This document shows, one piece after another, positions 6,465 through 15,263 of a stretch of 64,000 bases of DNA. The translations under genes and the position numbers were made by a program. Every line of letters begins with the position of its first letter. Position 1 is the first letter of the stretch. Under the pieces are notes generated by a model. It did no database searches. It was not told where the DNA came from and saw nothing but the letters and a program-made list of their open reading frames with translations. Source of the stretch: Pedobacter deserti (GTDB lineage Bacteria; Bacteroidota; Bacteroidia; Sphingobacteriales; Sphingobacteriaceae); the NCBI RefSeq assembly GCF_024436415.1, contig NZ_JAFMZQ010000001.1, forward strand, positions 2,294,001 to 2,358,000. Reading direction: 5' to 3'.

Positions 6465-9140
6465 ATGACCAATATTATATGCAGAAAGCTTGCAGCAGCC
6501 TCGTTTATGCTGTTCGCTTCAACGCTTTCCTATGCACAATTGCCGGCCAAACCGGAAGATAATCGTTTCACCCGGGTGGTATTGCAGCAAAAGCTGGAGG
6601 AGCCCATGCAGTTTCAGGTGATGGCCGACGGCCGGGTGCTTTATGCGGAACGTAAAGGCAAACTTAAAATCTATACGCCGGGCACCAGCAAAATGGAGGT
6701 GATCGCAGATTTCGCGGTGAGCCGTGAGTACGTGAGCAAGACCGGCGAGCGCTCTGAAGGGGAAGATGGCCTTCAGGGTGTGATCCTGGACCCTAACTAC
6801 AGCAAAAACCATTGGATCTATATTTTCTATTCACCCAAAGATGTGTCGGTAAACCGCCTGTCGCGTTTTACCTGGGCGGGGGGTAAACTGAATATGGCTA
6901 CCGAGAAAAAGATGCTCGATGTAGTGGTACAGCGTGAGGAGTGCTGTCACGTAGGTGGCGGTATGCTGTTCGACAAGGATGGTAACCTTTATCTGAGTAC
7001 GGGCGACAATACATTCTCGCGTTCATCAGATGGTTTTACGCCTATAGACGAACGCCCGGGTGAGAGTCCGAGAGACGCACAGAAGTCGTCGGGCAACACC
7101 AACGACCTGCGCGGAAAGATTCTGCGGATCCATCCTGAACCGGATGGCAGTTACACCATTCCGGAGGGTAACCTCTTTCCTAAAGGCATGGAAGGAACCC
7201 GTCCCGAGATCTATACGATGGGCAACAGGAACCCATGGCGGTTGTCGATAGACAGCAAAACGGGTTATCTGTACTGGGGTGAGGTTGGGCCCGATGGCTC
7301 CAACTCATCTGAATTGAGAGGCCCGATGTCGTACGACGAGTTTAATATGGCGACCAAGGCGGGTAATTATGGCTGGCCGTATTTTATCGGCAACAACCAG
7401 GCTTACCGTTATTATAATTTTGCTACGAAGGAGTCGGGCGACTGGTACGATGCGAAGCGTCCGGTGAATAATTCGCCCAACAATACGGGCTTGAAAGTGC
7501 TGCCGCCAGCGGTAGGCGCCATGGTATGGTATCCGTATGTCGGCAGTGCCGAATTCCCTGAGGTATTGAGCGGAGGCCGGAGCGCGGTTGGCGGACCCAT
7601 ATTCCGTAAGGCAGATTTCCCTAATGTGAAGGGGGGCTTCCCGGCTTATTATGATGGCAAATGGCTGGTGACCGACTGGGTGCGTGGCTGGATTTTGGCG
7701 ATTACGCTGGACGAAAATGGTCAGTATAAATCCATGGAGCGTTTCCTTCCTAACCTTACTTTACGCGGACCAATCGATATGAAGTTTGGTCCCGATGGCA
7801 GTCTCTACGTTTTGGAATACGGCAACGGCTATTTCAAGGACAATCCCGAAGCTCAGCTTATTAAGATTGAATATAACGGGGGCAACAGGAAGCCGGTGGT
7901 ACAGGTGGCGGCCAACAAAACCGCAGGCGGCCTGCCGCTGAAGGTACAGTTATCGTCGGCCGGGACAGAGGATTTTGATAAGGACCCGCTGAGCTATGAA
8001 TGGAAGATCACCAGGAACGGAAAACTGATCTCGACACGGAAAGAAGAAAATCCGGAGATCAATCTGCTTAGCGCTGGGGTGTATAAAGCCACGTTGACCG
8101 TAACAGACCCATCGGGTGCTAAAAACAGTAAGTCGGTGGAAATAGCGGCGGGCAACAGCATACCGGATGTGAAGTTTAACTTTACCAAGGGCAACTCAAG
8201 CTTCTATTTCCCGGGCAATACCATCAGTTACGCCGTGAGCGTGTCTGACAAGGAAGATGGCAGTCTGGCCAATAAACGCATTCTGCCCTCACAGGTGTCT
8301 GTTTCCATCAATTACCTTACCGAGGGATATGATATGACCGTGATTGCGCAGAACCAAAGCCGTTTCGACGCCTCTGCACAGCATGCCACGGCTAAGGCGC
8401 TGATGGCTAAAAGCGATTGCGCGGCCTGTCATAATATAGACACCAAATCGCTCGGCCCGTCCTTCCGCCAGATTGCCCTGAAATACAAGGGCAGCAAGAC
8501 TGCAGAACCGGCGCTGGTGAAGAAAGTCATCAATGGCGGTGCCGGGGTATGGGGCGATGCGATGATGCCCGCGCATTCATCTATGAGCACCGCGCAGGTG
8601 AGTACCATTATTAAGTACATCATGAGCCTGAGCGAGAAAGAGCAGGTGGCTAAGAACCGTCCGGTTACCGGCACGTATACTACCAATCTGCAGCCCGGTC
8701 AGACGAATAAAGGTACATTTATCTTCCGCGCGGCGTATCGCGACAAGGGCGCAAGCATGGCGGCGCCGCAGTTGGGCGAGCATGTTGTGGTGCTTCGTCA
8801 CCCCCTGATGCAGGTGCAGCAGGCCGATGGATTCCGCGGGATCAACTTTAACGACGATAAATCTGTAGCCACGGTAAGCGAGAAAGGCGCCTATATTCAT
8901 TTGAAGAATATAGACCTGACAGACCTCAATGCGATTGAGTTGACCGGCACCGACGACGCAGCGCCGGCTGTATTTGAAGTGAGAACGGGTAGCCCGGAAG
9001 GCACAGTGATCAGTACCGCGGCGACCGCCGATGGAAAAAAACGACGAGCGGTGTTGTCGCCACAAAAAGGGCGCAGCAACGTCTACATTGTATTTCCGGA
9101 GGGATCTGGCAAGGTAAGCAGCCTCGAAGTAAAAATTTAA
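6465..9140 (+). CDS. Secreted PQQ-type sugar dehydrogenase fused to PKD, cytochrome c and C-terminal beta domains
   Basis: A large periplasmic oxidoreductase of 891 residues from the ATG at 6465; a TTG lies 9 bp upstream. After a signal peptide (LSYAQ) comes a glucose/sorbosone dehydrogenase-type beta-propeller (about 30-465), with motifs such as EDGLQGVILDP and YTMGNRNPWRLS. A PKD-like domain follows (about 475-570), then a cytochrome c domain with heme motif C652-A-A-C655-H656 and probable Met ligand in GDAMMPAHS, and a carbohydrate-binding-like beta domain. The fusion lets electrons from sugar oxidation pass to a covalently attached heme. It lies between the isomerase-like lipoprotein and the fucosidase, which suggests oxidation of a released sugar. 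The substrate is unknown. Confidence 0.8.
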   Translation: MTNIICRKLAAASFMLFASTLSYAQLPAKPEDNRFTRVVLQQKLEEPMQFQVMADGRVLYAERKGKLKIYTPGTSKMEVIADFAVSREYVSKTGERSEGEDGLQGVILDPNYSKNHWIYIFYSPKDVSVNRLSRFTWAGGKLNMATEKKMLDVVVQREECCHVGGGMLFDKDGNLYLSTGDNTFSRSSDGFTPIDERPGESPRDAQKSSGNTNDLRGKILRIHPEPDGSYTIPEGNLFPKGMEGTRPEIYTMGNRNPWRLSIDSKTGYLYWGEVGPDGSNSSELRGPMSYDEFNMATKAGNYGWPYFIGNNQAYRYYNFATKESGDWYDAKRPVNNSPNNTGLKVLPPAVGAMVWYPYVGSAEFPEVLSGGRSAVGGPIFRKADFPNVKGGFPAYYDGKWLVTDWVRGWILAITLDENGQYKSMERFLPNLTLRGPIDMKFGPDGSLYVLEYGNGYFKDNPEAQLIKIEYNGGNRKPVVQVAANKTAGGLPLKVQLSSAGTEDFDKDPLSYEWKITRNGKLISTRKEENPEINLLSAGVYKATLTVTDPSGAKNSKSVEIAAGNSIPDVKFNFTKGNSSFYFPGNTISYAVSVSDKEDGSLANKRILPSQVSVSINYLTEGYDMTVIAQNQSRFDASAQHATAKALMAKSDCAACHNIDTKSLGPSFRQIALKYKGSKTAEPALVKKVINGGAGVWGDAMMPAHSSMSTAQVSTIIKYIMSLSEKEQVAKNRPVTGTYTTNLQPGQTNKGTFIFRAAYRDKGASMAAPQLGEHVVVLRHPLMQVQQADGFRGINFNDDKSVATVSEKGAYIHLKNIDLTDLNAIELTGTDDAAPAVFEVRTGSPEGTVISTAATADGKKRRAVLSPQKGRSNVYIVFPEGSGKVSSLEVKI

Positions 9141-9146
9141 GCAGCG

Positions 9147-11468
9147 ATGAAAAAATTGCTTTATATCATTGCGTTGGGCGTGGTATGCGCTAACGTGAAG
9201 GCTCAAAAGAAGCCCTTGAGCATTTGGTTTGACAAAAGCGCAGCGATGTGGGAAGAGAGCCTGCCGCTGGGCAATGGCCGGCTGGGGATGACGCCCGATG
9301 GCGATGTATATAAAGAAAAGATCGTGCTCAACGATATCACCCTTTGGTCGGGCAGTCCGCAAGACGCTAACAATTACGATGCGCATAAAAGTCTGCCCGC
9401 CATCCGAAAGCTGATCATGGAGGGAAGGAACGATGAGGCCCAGGATCTGGTCAACAAAAATTTCGTTTGCAAAGGCCCGGGCTCAGGAGGTGCGCAGTGG
9501 GGCAAGTTCCAGACCTTGGGTGCGCTGCATATCGACTATACCTATCCCGGTTTGTCGGAAGGGGCGGTTAATTACCGCAGGGAGTTATCGCTCGACAAAG
9601 CCATTGCTACTACGCAATACCAGCTTGGCGGTTCAACTTTTAAGCGCAGCTATTTCAGCAGTTTCGACGATGATGTCAATGTGATCAGGCTCACGGCATC
9701 CAAACCGGGAGCCATCAATTGCCGCATCAGTTTGAGTCGCCCAGAGCGCTTTGCCGTAAAAACAGAAGGAAACGAACTTCAGATGTATGGTCGGCTCGAC
9801 AACGGTACCGATGGCAAAGGCATGCAGTACCTGACGCGGGTACAAACCCAGCTTAAGGGCGGTAAACTGCATGTAACCAGCGATGCACTCGAGATATCGG
9901 GCGCTACAGAGGTCATCATCTTTGTATCCGCGGGTACCGACTTCCGCGGCAAGGATTTTCGGGGCCAGACGGCCGCAGATCTTGCCGCAGCCATGAAGAA
10001 ACCTTATTCCCGTCAGGCGGCCAACCATGTGAGTCGCTATACCCGCCTGTTTAACCGCCTTAGCATAGATTTGGGCGAAGGTAAAAATTCGCGGATGCCC
10101 ACCGACTACCGTCTGAAGCATTTTTATAACAATACTGGCGACGATCCGGCGCTGGCCGCATTATTCTTCCAGTTTGGCCGGTACCTCAGCATCAGCAGTA
10201 CCCGCGTAGGCCTTTTGCCCCCAAACCTGCAAGGCCTTTGGGCGCATGAGATCAATACGCCCTGGAATGGCGACTACCATCTTGATGTAAACGTACAAAT
10301 GAACCATTGGCCGGTAGAGGTCGCCAACCTTTCAGAACTTAACCTGCCGCTTGCCGATCTGGTAAAGGGATTGGTTGAGCCAGGCGAACGCACCGCCAAA
10401 GCTTATTATAATGCTGAGGGCTGGATTGCGCATGTGATCACCAACGTATGGGGCTTTACCGAGCCTGGTGAGAGCGCTTCATGGGGCGTAGCCAACGCCG
10501 GCTCGGGCTGGCTCTGCAATAATCTGTGGGAGCACTACGCATTTACGCTCGATAAGGATTACCTGAAAGACATTTACCCGATCCTTAAGGGCTCGGCGCA
10601 ATATTACAACAGTGTGTTGGTGCGCGACCCGAAAACCGGCTGGCTGGTGACTTCCCCCTCGGTTTCGCCGGAAAACTCCTTCTATCTGCCCAATGGCAAA
10701 ACAGCCAACGTGTCGATGGGACCAACGATAGACAACCAGATTGTCCGCGATCTGTTTACCAATGTCATTACCGCATCCAAACTGCTCAATCTGGACGCCG
10801 ACTTTCGTCGCGTTCTTGAAGAGAAGCTAAAATCTGTGCCGCCGCCGGGTGTGATCAGCAAGAGCGGTCGCATCCAGGAATGGCTGGAAGATTACAAGGA
10901 AACGGATCCTCAGCATCGTCATATTTCCCACCTCTGGGGCTTGTATCCCGCTTCCCTGATTACCCCTTCGCGCACGCCTGAACTGGCGGAGGCTTCGAAA
11001 AAGACATTAGAAGTTAGGGGCGATGACGGACCGAGCTGGACCATTGCCTACAAACAACTGTTTTGGGCAAGGCTGAGGAACGGCAACCGCGCATTTAAAT
11101 TGCTTAAAGAAATTTTAAAGCCAACCACACGTACGGACATCAACTATGGCGCAGGAGGAGGCGTGTACAACAATATGCTCTCGGCCGGGCCGCCTTTTCA
11201 AATCGACGGCAACTTTGGCGCCACTGCCGGAATTGCGGAGATGCTTATTCAGAGTCATGATGACTTCATTGAACTGCTTCCCGCTTTGCCCGATGCCTGG
11301 AAAGCCTACGGTTCGGTAAAAGGACTGAAGGCGAGAGGCAATTTTACGGTCGACCTGACCTGGAAGGACGGTGTGGTAACGCATTATAAAGTCACAGCTC
11401 CAAAGACGTCTAAAGTGAGGCTGAAAGTGAACGACAAGCTTATTGAAGCTCAGGTCAAAGGCCTCTGA
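9147..11468 (+). CDS. Alpha-L-fucosidase-like glycoside hydrolase (GH95 family)
   Basis: A secreted inverting hydrolase of the GH95 family (fucosidases, with some galactosidases). The signal peptide ends near VKAQ. The N-terminal beta region starts at WFDKSAAMWEESLPLGNGR; the (alpha/alpha)6 barrel holds the catalytic elements. The general acid is E578 in GRIQEWLED, and the base-assisting Asp is D687 in QIDGNFG. The QMN motif region reads HLDVNVQMNHWP (D380, N382, N386), so the first of the usual paired Asn residues appears to be Asp. The length of 773 residues is normal. It starts 6 bp after the dehydrogenase stop and is probably co-transcribed with it. The exact glycosidic specificity is not decided by sequence. 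Confidence 0.85.
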   Translation: MKKLLYIIALGVVCANVKAQKKPLSIWFDKSAAMWEESLPLGNGRLGMTPDGDVYKEKIVLNDITLWSGSPQDANNYDAHKSLPAIRKLIMEGRNDEAQDLVNKNFVCKGPGSGGAQWGKFQTLGALHIDYTYPGLSEGAVNYRRELSLDKAIATTQYQLGGSTFKRSYFSSFDDDVNVIRLTASKPGAINCRISLSRPERFAVKTEGNELQMYGRLDNGTDGKGMQYLTRVQTQLKGGKLHVTSDALEISGATEVIIFVSAGTDFRGKDFRGQTAADLAAAMKKPYSRQAANHVSRYTRLFNRLSIDLGEGKNSRMPTDYRLKHFYNNTGDDPALAALFFQFGRYLSISSTRVGLLPPNLQGLWAHEINTPWNGDYHLDVNVQMNHWPVEVANLSELNLPLADLVKGLVEPGERTAKAYYNAEGWIAHVITNVWGFTEPGESASWGVANAGSGWLCNNLWEHYAFTLDKDYLKDIYPILKGSAQYYNSVLVRDPKTGWLVTSPSVSPENSFYLPNGKTANVSMGPTIDNQIVRDLFTNVITASKLLNLDADFRRVLEEKLKSVPPPGVISKSGRIQEWLEDYKETDPQHRHISHLWGLYPASLITPSRTPELAEASKKTLEVRGDDGPSWTIAYKQLFWARLRNGNRAFKLLKEILKPTTRTDINYGAGGGVYNNMLSAGPPFQIDGNFGATAGIAEMLIQSHDDFIELLPALPDAWKAYGSVKGLKARGNFTVDLTWKDGVVTHYKVTAPKTSKVRLKVNDKLIEAQVKGL

Positions 11469-11550
11469 ACCTATCCTTTTATTAAATGTGGCAGGGTCGC
11501 TCGCCGTACTTGCGTCGTGCGAACCCAGCCCTGATACGTCTCAACTATCG

Positions 11551-11583
11551 TTTGGTTGTTGGGGAAATTATTAATTAAGTTTG
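11551..11583 (+). promoter_or_regulatory. Bacteroidota-type promoter for the orphan ECF gene
   Basis: TTTG at 11551-11554 and a perfect -7 element TAAGTTTG at 11576-11583, separated by 21 bp, lie 42 bp upstream of the ATG at 11626. The match to the TAnnTTTG housekeeping consensus is exact. Confidence 0.6.
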
Positions 11584-11625
11584 TTTCATTATCCTTAACT
11601 TTATTAGGAACGAAACTCATTTGAT

Positions 11626-12192
11626 ATGCCTGTGTGCAACGCCTATACAGACCAGGAATTGGTTGCTCTGCTGAAAGATGGCGACAGGGCCGCTTACACG
11701 GAAATCTATAACCGTCACTGGAAATTCCTGTTTCAGGCTGCTTACCGGGCCAGCGGCAGGAAGGAGGATAGCTTTGACATTTGCCAGGCCGTGTTTCTCT
11801 GGATCTGGGAAAACCGCGAACACATTAAACCGGCCGTAAACCTGAAAGGATATCTGTACACCGCAGTTAAATACAAGATCGCCAACATGATCAGGAACGG
11901 TAAGTACCGGGAAAGTTTGTTTGAAGATTTAGCCTCGGTAGACCATCGGGGATATGAAGTGAACGAACTGGAGATCAAGGAACTGAAGAATTTTATTACC
12001 CAACTGATCGATGAGTTGCCTGATAAGTGCCGGGAGGTGTTTTTATTAAGCAGAAGAGAGCACCTCAGTCACAAGGAAATTGCCGAGCGGCTGGGCATTG
12101 CGGAAAAGACCGTAGACGCGCACATCAGTAAAGCGCTTCAAAAGTTGCGCGAACCACTTGGCAGGCTGGCCAGCATCTTTTTGATGATTTAA
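11626..12192 (+). CDS. ECF RNA polymerase sigma factor (no adjacent FecR)
   Basis: A 188-residue sigma-70 family ECF factor. Region 2 spans about residues 10-90 (YTEIYNRHWKFLFQAAYRASG, with WENRE and LKGYLYTAVKYKI) and region 4 about 125-180 (LPDKCREVFLLSRREHLSHKEIAERLGIAEKTVDAHI). It resembles the Bacteroidota ECF factors that partner with FecR and SusC-like receptors. No anti-sigma gene follows; its stop overlaps the stop of a convergent amidotransferase gene by 4 bp. It therefore stands alone with its own promoter. Its partner may be encoded elsewhere; the sigma-less FecR at 31.5 kb is one possibility. Confidence 0.85.
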   Translation: MPVCNAYTDQELVALLKDGDRAAYTEIYNRHWKFLFQAAYRASGRKEDSFDICQAVFLWIWENREHIKPAVNLKGYLYTAVKYKIANMIRNGKYRESLFEDLASVDHRGYEVNELEIKELKNFITQLIDELPDKCREVFLLSRREHLSHKEIAERLGIAEKTVDAHISKALQKLREPLGRLASIFLMI

Positions 12193-12905
12193 CTTAGCTG
12201 TTGAACCCGGATGCCTGTGAACCAGTCGAGCAGGCTAAAGAGCAGCTGATGGTTGTGGGAGCAGTGATGAACGCCCTCAAGAAGTTCAGGGATGCGCTGC
12301 ACGTAACGGGATTCGTCGATGTCGGAACTGCATTCCTGGACCATGCGCTCGACGTCTGAATGTGCTACTTCGAGGTGAAATTGCAGGCCGAGGACATTTT
12401 GGTTGAAAAGGAAAGCCTGGTTGGTGTTTGCATCTGTGTTCAGCAGGTTGCTGGAGCCCGCAGGAATTTCAAACTGGTCGCCATGCCAGTGAAATACCAC
12501 AGGACGGGATTGAAAAAGCTCATAAAACCCGGAGATTTCCTTTGCAGATACTGTTGGGGCGACCGGGAACCAGCCGATTTCTTTATGAGGTGCGGTAATG
12601 ACCTTTGCACCGAGACAAGCGGCGATCAGTTGCGCGCCCAGACAAATCCCAAGTACTTTTTTGCCTTCGCGGATGCAGTGGAGAATGAACTGCTTTTCCT
12701 CACTAAGCCAGGGGTAGAGGTGTTCGTCGTCGACATTCATGGGGCCGCCCATAACGACCAGAAAATCGATGTTTTCTATGTGAGGAAGTCTAGGTTCGGG
12801 CTCGTAAAAAAGCGTTGAGCTGACCTGGTGGCCCTGATGTTGAGCCCACTCGATAATGTGGCCGGGGCCTTCAAACGGAACATGCTGCAAGTAATGGATA
12901 TTCAT
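12189..12905 (-). CDS. Class I glutamine amidotransferase-like protein
   Basis: A 238-residue stand-alone class I glutamine amidotransferase domain, GMP-synthase-like. The catalytic triad is visible: nucleophile C88 in VLGICLGAQ, then H177 and E179 in LQFHLEV. The oxyanion strand VVMGGPMNV is also present. The domain should release ammonia from glutamine or hydrolyse a gamma-glutamyl amide; no synthetase domain is attached or adjacent. It is divergent from a MocR-type regulator with a 97-bp spacer, so that regulator may control it. Some homologues act on gamma-glutamyl-polyamine intermediates, but nothing here settles the substrate. Confidence 0.8.
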   Translation of the reverse strand: MNIHYLQHVPFEGPGHIIEWAQHQGHQVSSTLFYEPEPRLPHIENIDFLVVMGGPMNVDDEHLYPWLSEEKQFILHCIREGKKVLGICLGAQLIAACLGAKVITAPHKEIGWFPVAPTVSAKEISGFYELFQSRPVVFHWHGDQFEIPAGSSNLLNTDANTNQAFLFNQNVLGLQFHLEVAHSDVERMVQECSSDIDESRYVQRIPELLEGVHHCSHNHQLLFSLLDWFTGIRVQQLS

Positions 12906-12948
12906 GATATATCGATGGTGTCTGCCGCAATATAATGAGGTTTATGTA

Positions 12949-12956
12949 TATATTTG
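12949..12956 (+). promoter_or_regulatory. -7 promoter element for the MocR gene
   Basis: TATATTTG matches TAnnTTTG exactly, 46 bp before the ATG at 13003. Its position inside the upstream in-frame extension argues for the 13003 start. No clear TTG was found at the usual distance upstream. Confidence 0.4.
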
Positions 12957-13002
12957 GTGGGCCAATTTTTATTTTTTTACCTTAAGTATAGTAGTCCAGT
13001 TT

Positions 13003-14418
13003 ATGCTCAGACCCTGGGATCTTCAGATCAAAATTAATGTGGACTGTGAACGTGCGGTGTACATTCAGATTGCCGATGCGGTTATCGAGGCGATTAAGAG
13101 CGGGAAATTGCAGGCTGGAGCGCCATTGCCGGGGAGCAGGCAGCTGGCGGCCCAACTGAAACTTAATCGAAATACGATTGTGGACGCGCTGGATGTATTG
13201 CTGGCCGAGGGCTGGCTCATTTCCAAAGAACGGCGGGGTACGTTTGTTGCCGACAACCTGCCCGGTGTCTATATAGCCAAACCCGCACAGGCAGTGGCGA
13301 CGGTGAAGGAGCCGGGAATAAAACCAGAGATCGTGTTTGACGACGGTGTGCCGGATACGCGGATAGCACCGATCAATGAGCTTGCGCGAGCGTACCGGCA
13401 GATCTTTAACAGGAAAGGGAAGTGGCAAATGATGGGCTATGCCGAGCGTTCCGGGGATTCGGATTTTCGGGATGCGATTGTACAGATGCTGAACTACAAG
13501 AGAGGTATGCGGCTGTTGTCCAGTGAAGTATACATTACCCGGGGCAGCCAGATGGCCATGTACCTGGCTGCGCATTGTTTGCTGAAACCCGGCGACCAGG
13601 TGGTGGTGGAGAACCCCGGCTATAAGCCCGCCTGGAAAGCGTTTGCAAGTGCAGGGGCGGAACTGCTTCCGGTTGGGGTTGATGAGGATGGCCTGGATGT
13701 GGCGGCATTTAAGCGGATACTGGAACAAAACACTAGCGTTAGGGCGGTTTATGTGACGCCGCATCATCAGTTTCCGACTACGGTAACCCTGAGTTTATCG
13801 AGGCGACTGGAGCTCATTGCCTTGTCTAACCAGTACGGTTTTACGATCATAGAGGACGATTATGACAATGAGTTTCATTTTGGTCAGCGCCCGGTATACC
13901 CGGTGAGTAGTTTCGAAAATGCCAGAAACTTCATTTATATCGGCACGATGAGCAAGATTGTGGCGCCTGCCTTGCGCCTCGGCTTCATGGCCTCGTCGGC
14001 CAGCCTTATTGAAAAGGTAGCCGAACTGCGGAAAATTATCGATGCTCAGGGTGATAATATGATGGAACAGGCCATTTTACAGTTGATTGGTGACGGGCAC
14101 ATAAAACGGCATCTGCGCCGGGCAACACTGATTTATAAAGAGAAAAGGGATTATTTTGAAGGGCTGATTATACAATATCTTGGCGATAAGGTAACGTTCC
14201 GGAAGCCGGATGGGGGACTTGCTTTCTGGGTGGTACCGAAAGGGGAGTTGGACCTGGACGCGATTTCAAGGCTTTTGCTGCAAAAGGGTGTGGAAATTTT
14301 GTCGCCCGACCGGTTCAGCTTTGACAAACCTGTGAATGGCATGCGTTTGGGTTATGCTTCGTTGAGTGAAAAGGAACTGGAAGAGGGGATTAAGTTGATT
14401 GCGAGCGTGTTATCATAA
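13003..14418 (+). CDS. MocR/PdxR-type regulator: GntR HTH fused to aminotransferase-like domain
   Basis: A 471-residue transcription factor. A GntR winged helix occupies about residues 12-85 (SGKLQAGAPLPGSRQLAAQL, then NRNTIVDALDVLLAEGWL). A fold-type I aminotransferase domain follows, with the PLP lysine K318 in IGTMSKIVAPALRLGF and the cofactor Asp in EDDYDNEF. MocR proteins bind PLP and usually an amino compound, and typically control a divergent gene; here that is the amidotransferase at 12905. I chose the ATG at 13003 because it starts at the conserved LRPWDLQIKI and because the -7 element lies upstream of it. The effector is unknown. Confidence 0.85.
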   Translation: MLRPWDLQIKINVDCERAVYIQIADAVIEAIKSGKLQAGAPLPGSRQLAAQLKLNRNTIVDALDVLLAEGWLISKERRGTFVADNLPGVYIAKPAQAVATVKEPGIKPEIVFDDGVPDTRIAPINELARAYRQIFNRKGKWQMMGYAERSGDSDFRDAIVQMLNYKRGMRLLSSEVYITRGSQMAMYLAAHCLLKPGDQVVVENPGYKPAWKAFASAGAELLPVGVDEDGLDVAAFKRILEQNTSVRAVYVTPHHQFPTTVTLSLSRRLELIALSNQYGFTIIEDDYDNEFHFGQRPVYPVSSFENARNFIYIGTMSKIVAPALRLGFMASSASLIEKVAELRKIIDAQGDNMMEQAILQLIGDGHIKRHLRRATLIYKEKRDYFEGLIIQYLGDKVTFRKPDGGLAFWVVPKGELDLDAISRLLLQKGVEILSPDRFSFDKPVNGMRLGYASLSEKELEEGIKLIASVLS

Positions 14419-14432
14419 AGGTCTCGTCATAG

Positions 14433-14491
14433 AAGGCTTATCATAGAAGCCTTATCCTAAAAAAGGAAGCCCCGCCTGCCAAGGGCGGGGC
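14433..14491. terminator. Double hairpin, bidirectional terminator
   Basis: The first hairpin, AAGGCTT (14433-14439)/AAGCCTT (14447-14453), is followed by a strong GC hairpin GCCCCGCC (14469-14476)/GGCGGGGC (14484-14491) with 7-nt loops. It lies between the convergent MocR and thioredoxin-fold genes and has an A-run on the left side, which would be a T-run for the minus-strand transcript. Confidence 0.65.
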
Positions 14492-14497
14492 GGTAAA

Positions 14498-14731
14498 TTA
14501 TCCTTTTACGTCGGCCAGGGAAGCACCGAAATTGATATGAAGTACGTTGCCATTTGGTGTTACCAGTGCCGGAACAGACTGGATACCGGCTTGTTCTGCC
14601 TCGCTGATCCGGTTTCTGTCTTCACCGATATTGACCACTTCGACGTTAGATTCACCGATCAGGTTTACGATGTCCTGCTCTGCGCTGACACATACCGGGC
14701 AGCCTGCATGATAAAAGATTGATTTGCTCAT
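14498..14731 (-). CDS. Small thioredoxin/glutaredoxin-fold protein
   Basis: A 77-residue cytosolic thiol protein. The active-site motif C11-P-V-C14 sits after the first strand (SIFYHAGCPVC). The cis-Pro loop is GIQSVPALV, and a short C-terminal helix follows. It is about the size of a glutaredoxin. It probably reduces a disulfide or transfers electrons to a specific partner. It lies near a true thioredoxin at 15264-15557 and a small CxxCH protein between the two; a common redox role is possible but not shown. A -7 element lies upstream on the minus strand. Confidence 0.75.
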   Translation of the reverse strand: MSKSIFYHAGCPVCVSAEQDIVNLIGESNVEVVNIGEDRNRISEAEQAGIQSVPALVTPNGNVLHINFGASLADVKG

Positions 14732-14764
14732 GGTGTTAATTTTTGTTTGACTGTATTGTCACTG

Positions 14765-14772
14765 CAAACTTA
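14765..14772 (-). promoter_or_regulatory. -7 promoter element for the small thioredoxin-fold gene
   Basis: On the minus strand the sequence reads TAAGTTTG, an exact TAnnTTTG match, 33 bp upstream of the start codon at 14731. I did not see a clear -33 TTG. Confidence 0.4.
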
Positions 14773-14941
14773 GGGAGCGGCGCCGATTGCCCTCTGATCC
14801 AGTTTTTTCATTTTTTGCGCTAAACTGGATGACTGTTTGTGTGTTTCAATATGTTAATTTTACAGCTACCAGGGTGTTTGTTTTATGCCCTGCAATTGGC
14901 GCATGTAAGTTGTCAGTTATGGTAAGTTTAAAAACGGTAAT

Positions 14942-15262
14942 ATGAATTTAAAAGGTCGGGAAGACGGGAGTTATATGCCCGTAGCCTGGGAATACCGGGA
15001 GGTTATAGAAGCTGAGATAGCGAAGGGTACTTCGGGGAAGATATTCTTTTTTTGTAAGTCGGAGGGCATTTGTGAAGACAGTGGCAAGGTGCTACGCCTG
15101 GAAGAAGTGGCGGGAAAGGGCCTGTTTGTAGCGCTTGACAATGAGCATTCGATCCGGGTTGACCGGATTATCACGCTGTTTGGGAAACCGGGCGCGGCCT
15201 ACGACGAGTATTACGCCTATGGCAATTCCTGTATGGAATGCCATGGCGGTGATGAAGATTGA
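14942..15262 (+). CDS. Small protein of unknown function with Rof-like middle and C-terminal CxxCH
   Basis: I do not recognise a named family with certainty. The 106-residue protein has no signal peptide. The middle (GKVLRLEEVAGKGLFVALD, then SIRVDRIITLFGKPG) has the strand pattern of the small Sm-like beta-barrel found in Rho-binding antiterminator (Rof-like) proteins. The C-terminus ends C-M-E-C-H-G-G-D-E-D. CxxCH is a heme c motif in exported proteins, but this protein appears cytosolic, so metal or redox use is more likely. It is flanked by two thioredoxin-fold genes on the other strand, and its stop is 1 bp from the stop of trxA. Confidence 0.5.
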   Translation: MNLKGREDGSYMPVAWEYREVIEAEIAKGTSGKIFFFCKSEGICEDSGKVLRLEEVAGKGLFVALDNEHSIRVDRIITLFGKPGAAYDEYYAYGNSCMECHGGDED

Positions 15263-15263
15263 T

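Noticed and set aside
12360..12818. A 152-codon plus-strand frame opposite the amidotransferase
   Set aside because: The minus strand carries an intact Cys-His-Glu triad; the plus-strand frame has no domain.
14942..15262. The CxxCH motif as evidence for a c-type cytochrome
   Set aside because: The protein has no export signal, and the motif is at the extreme C-terminus with no heme-binding fold around it.
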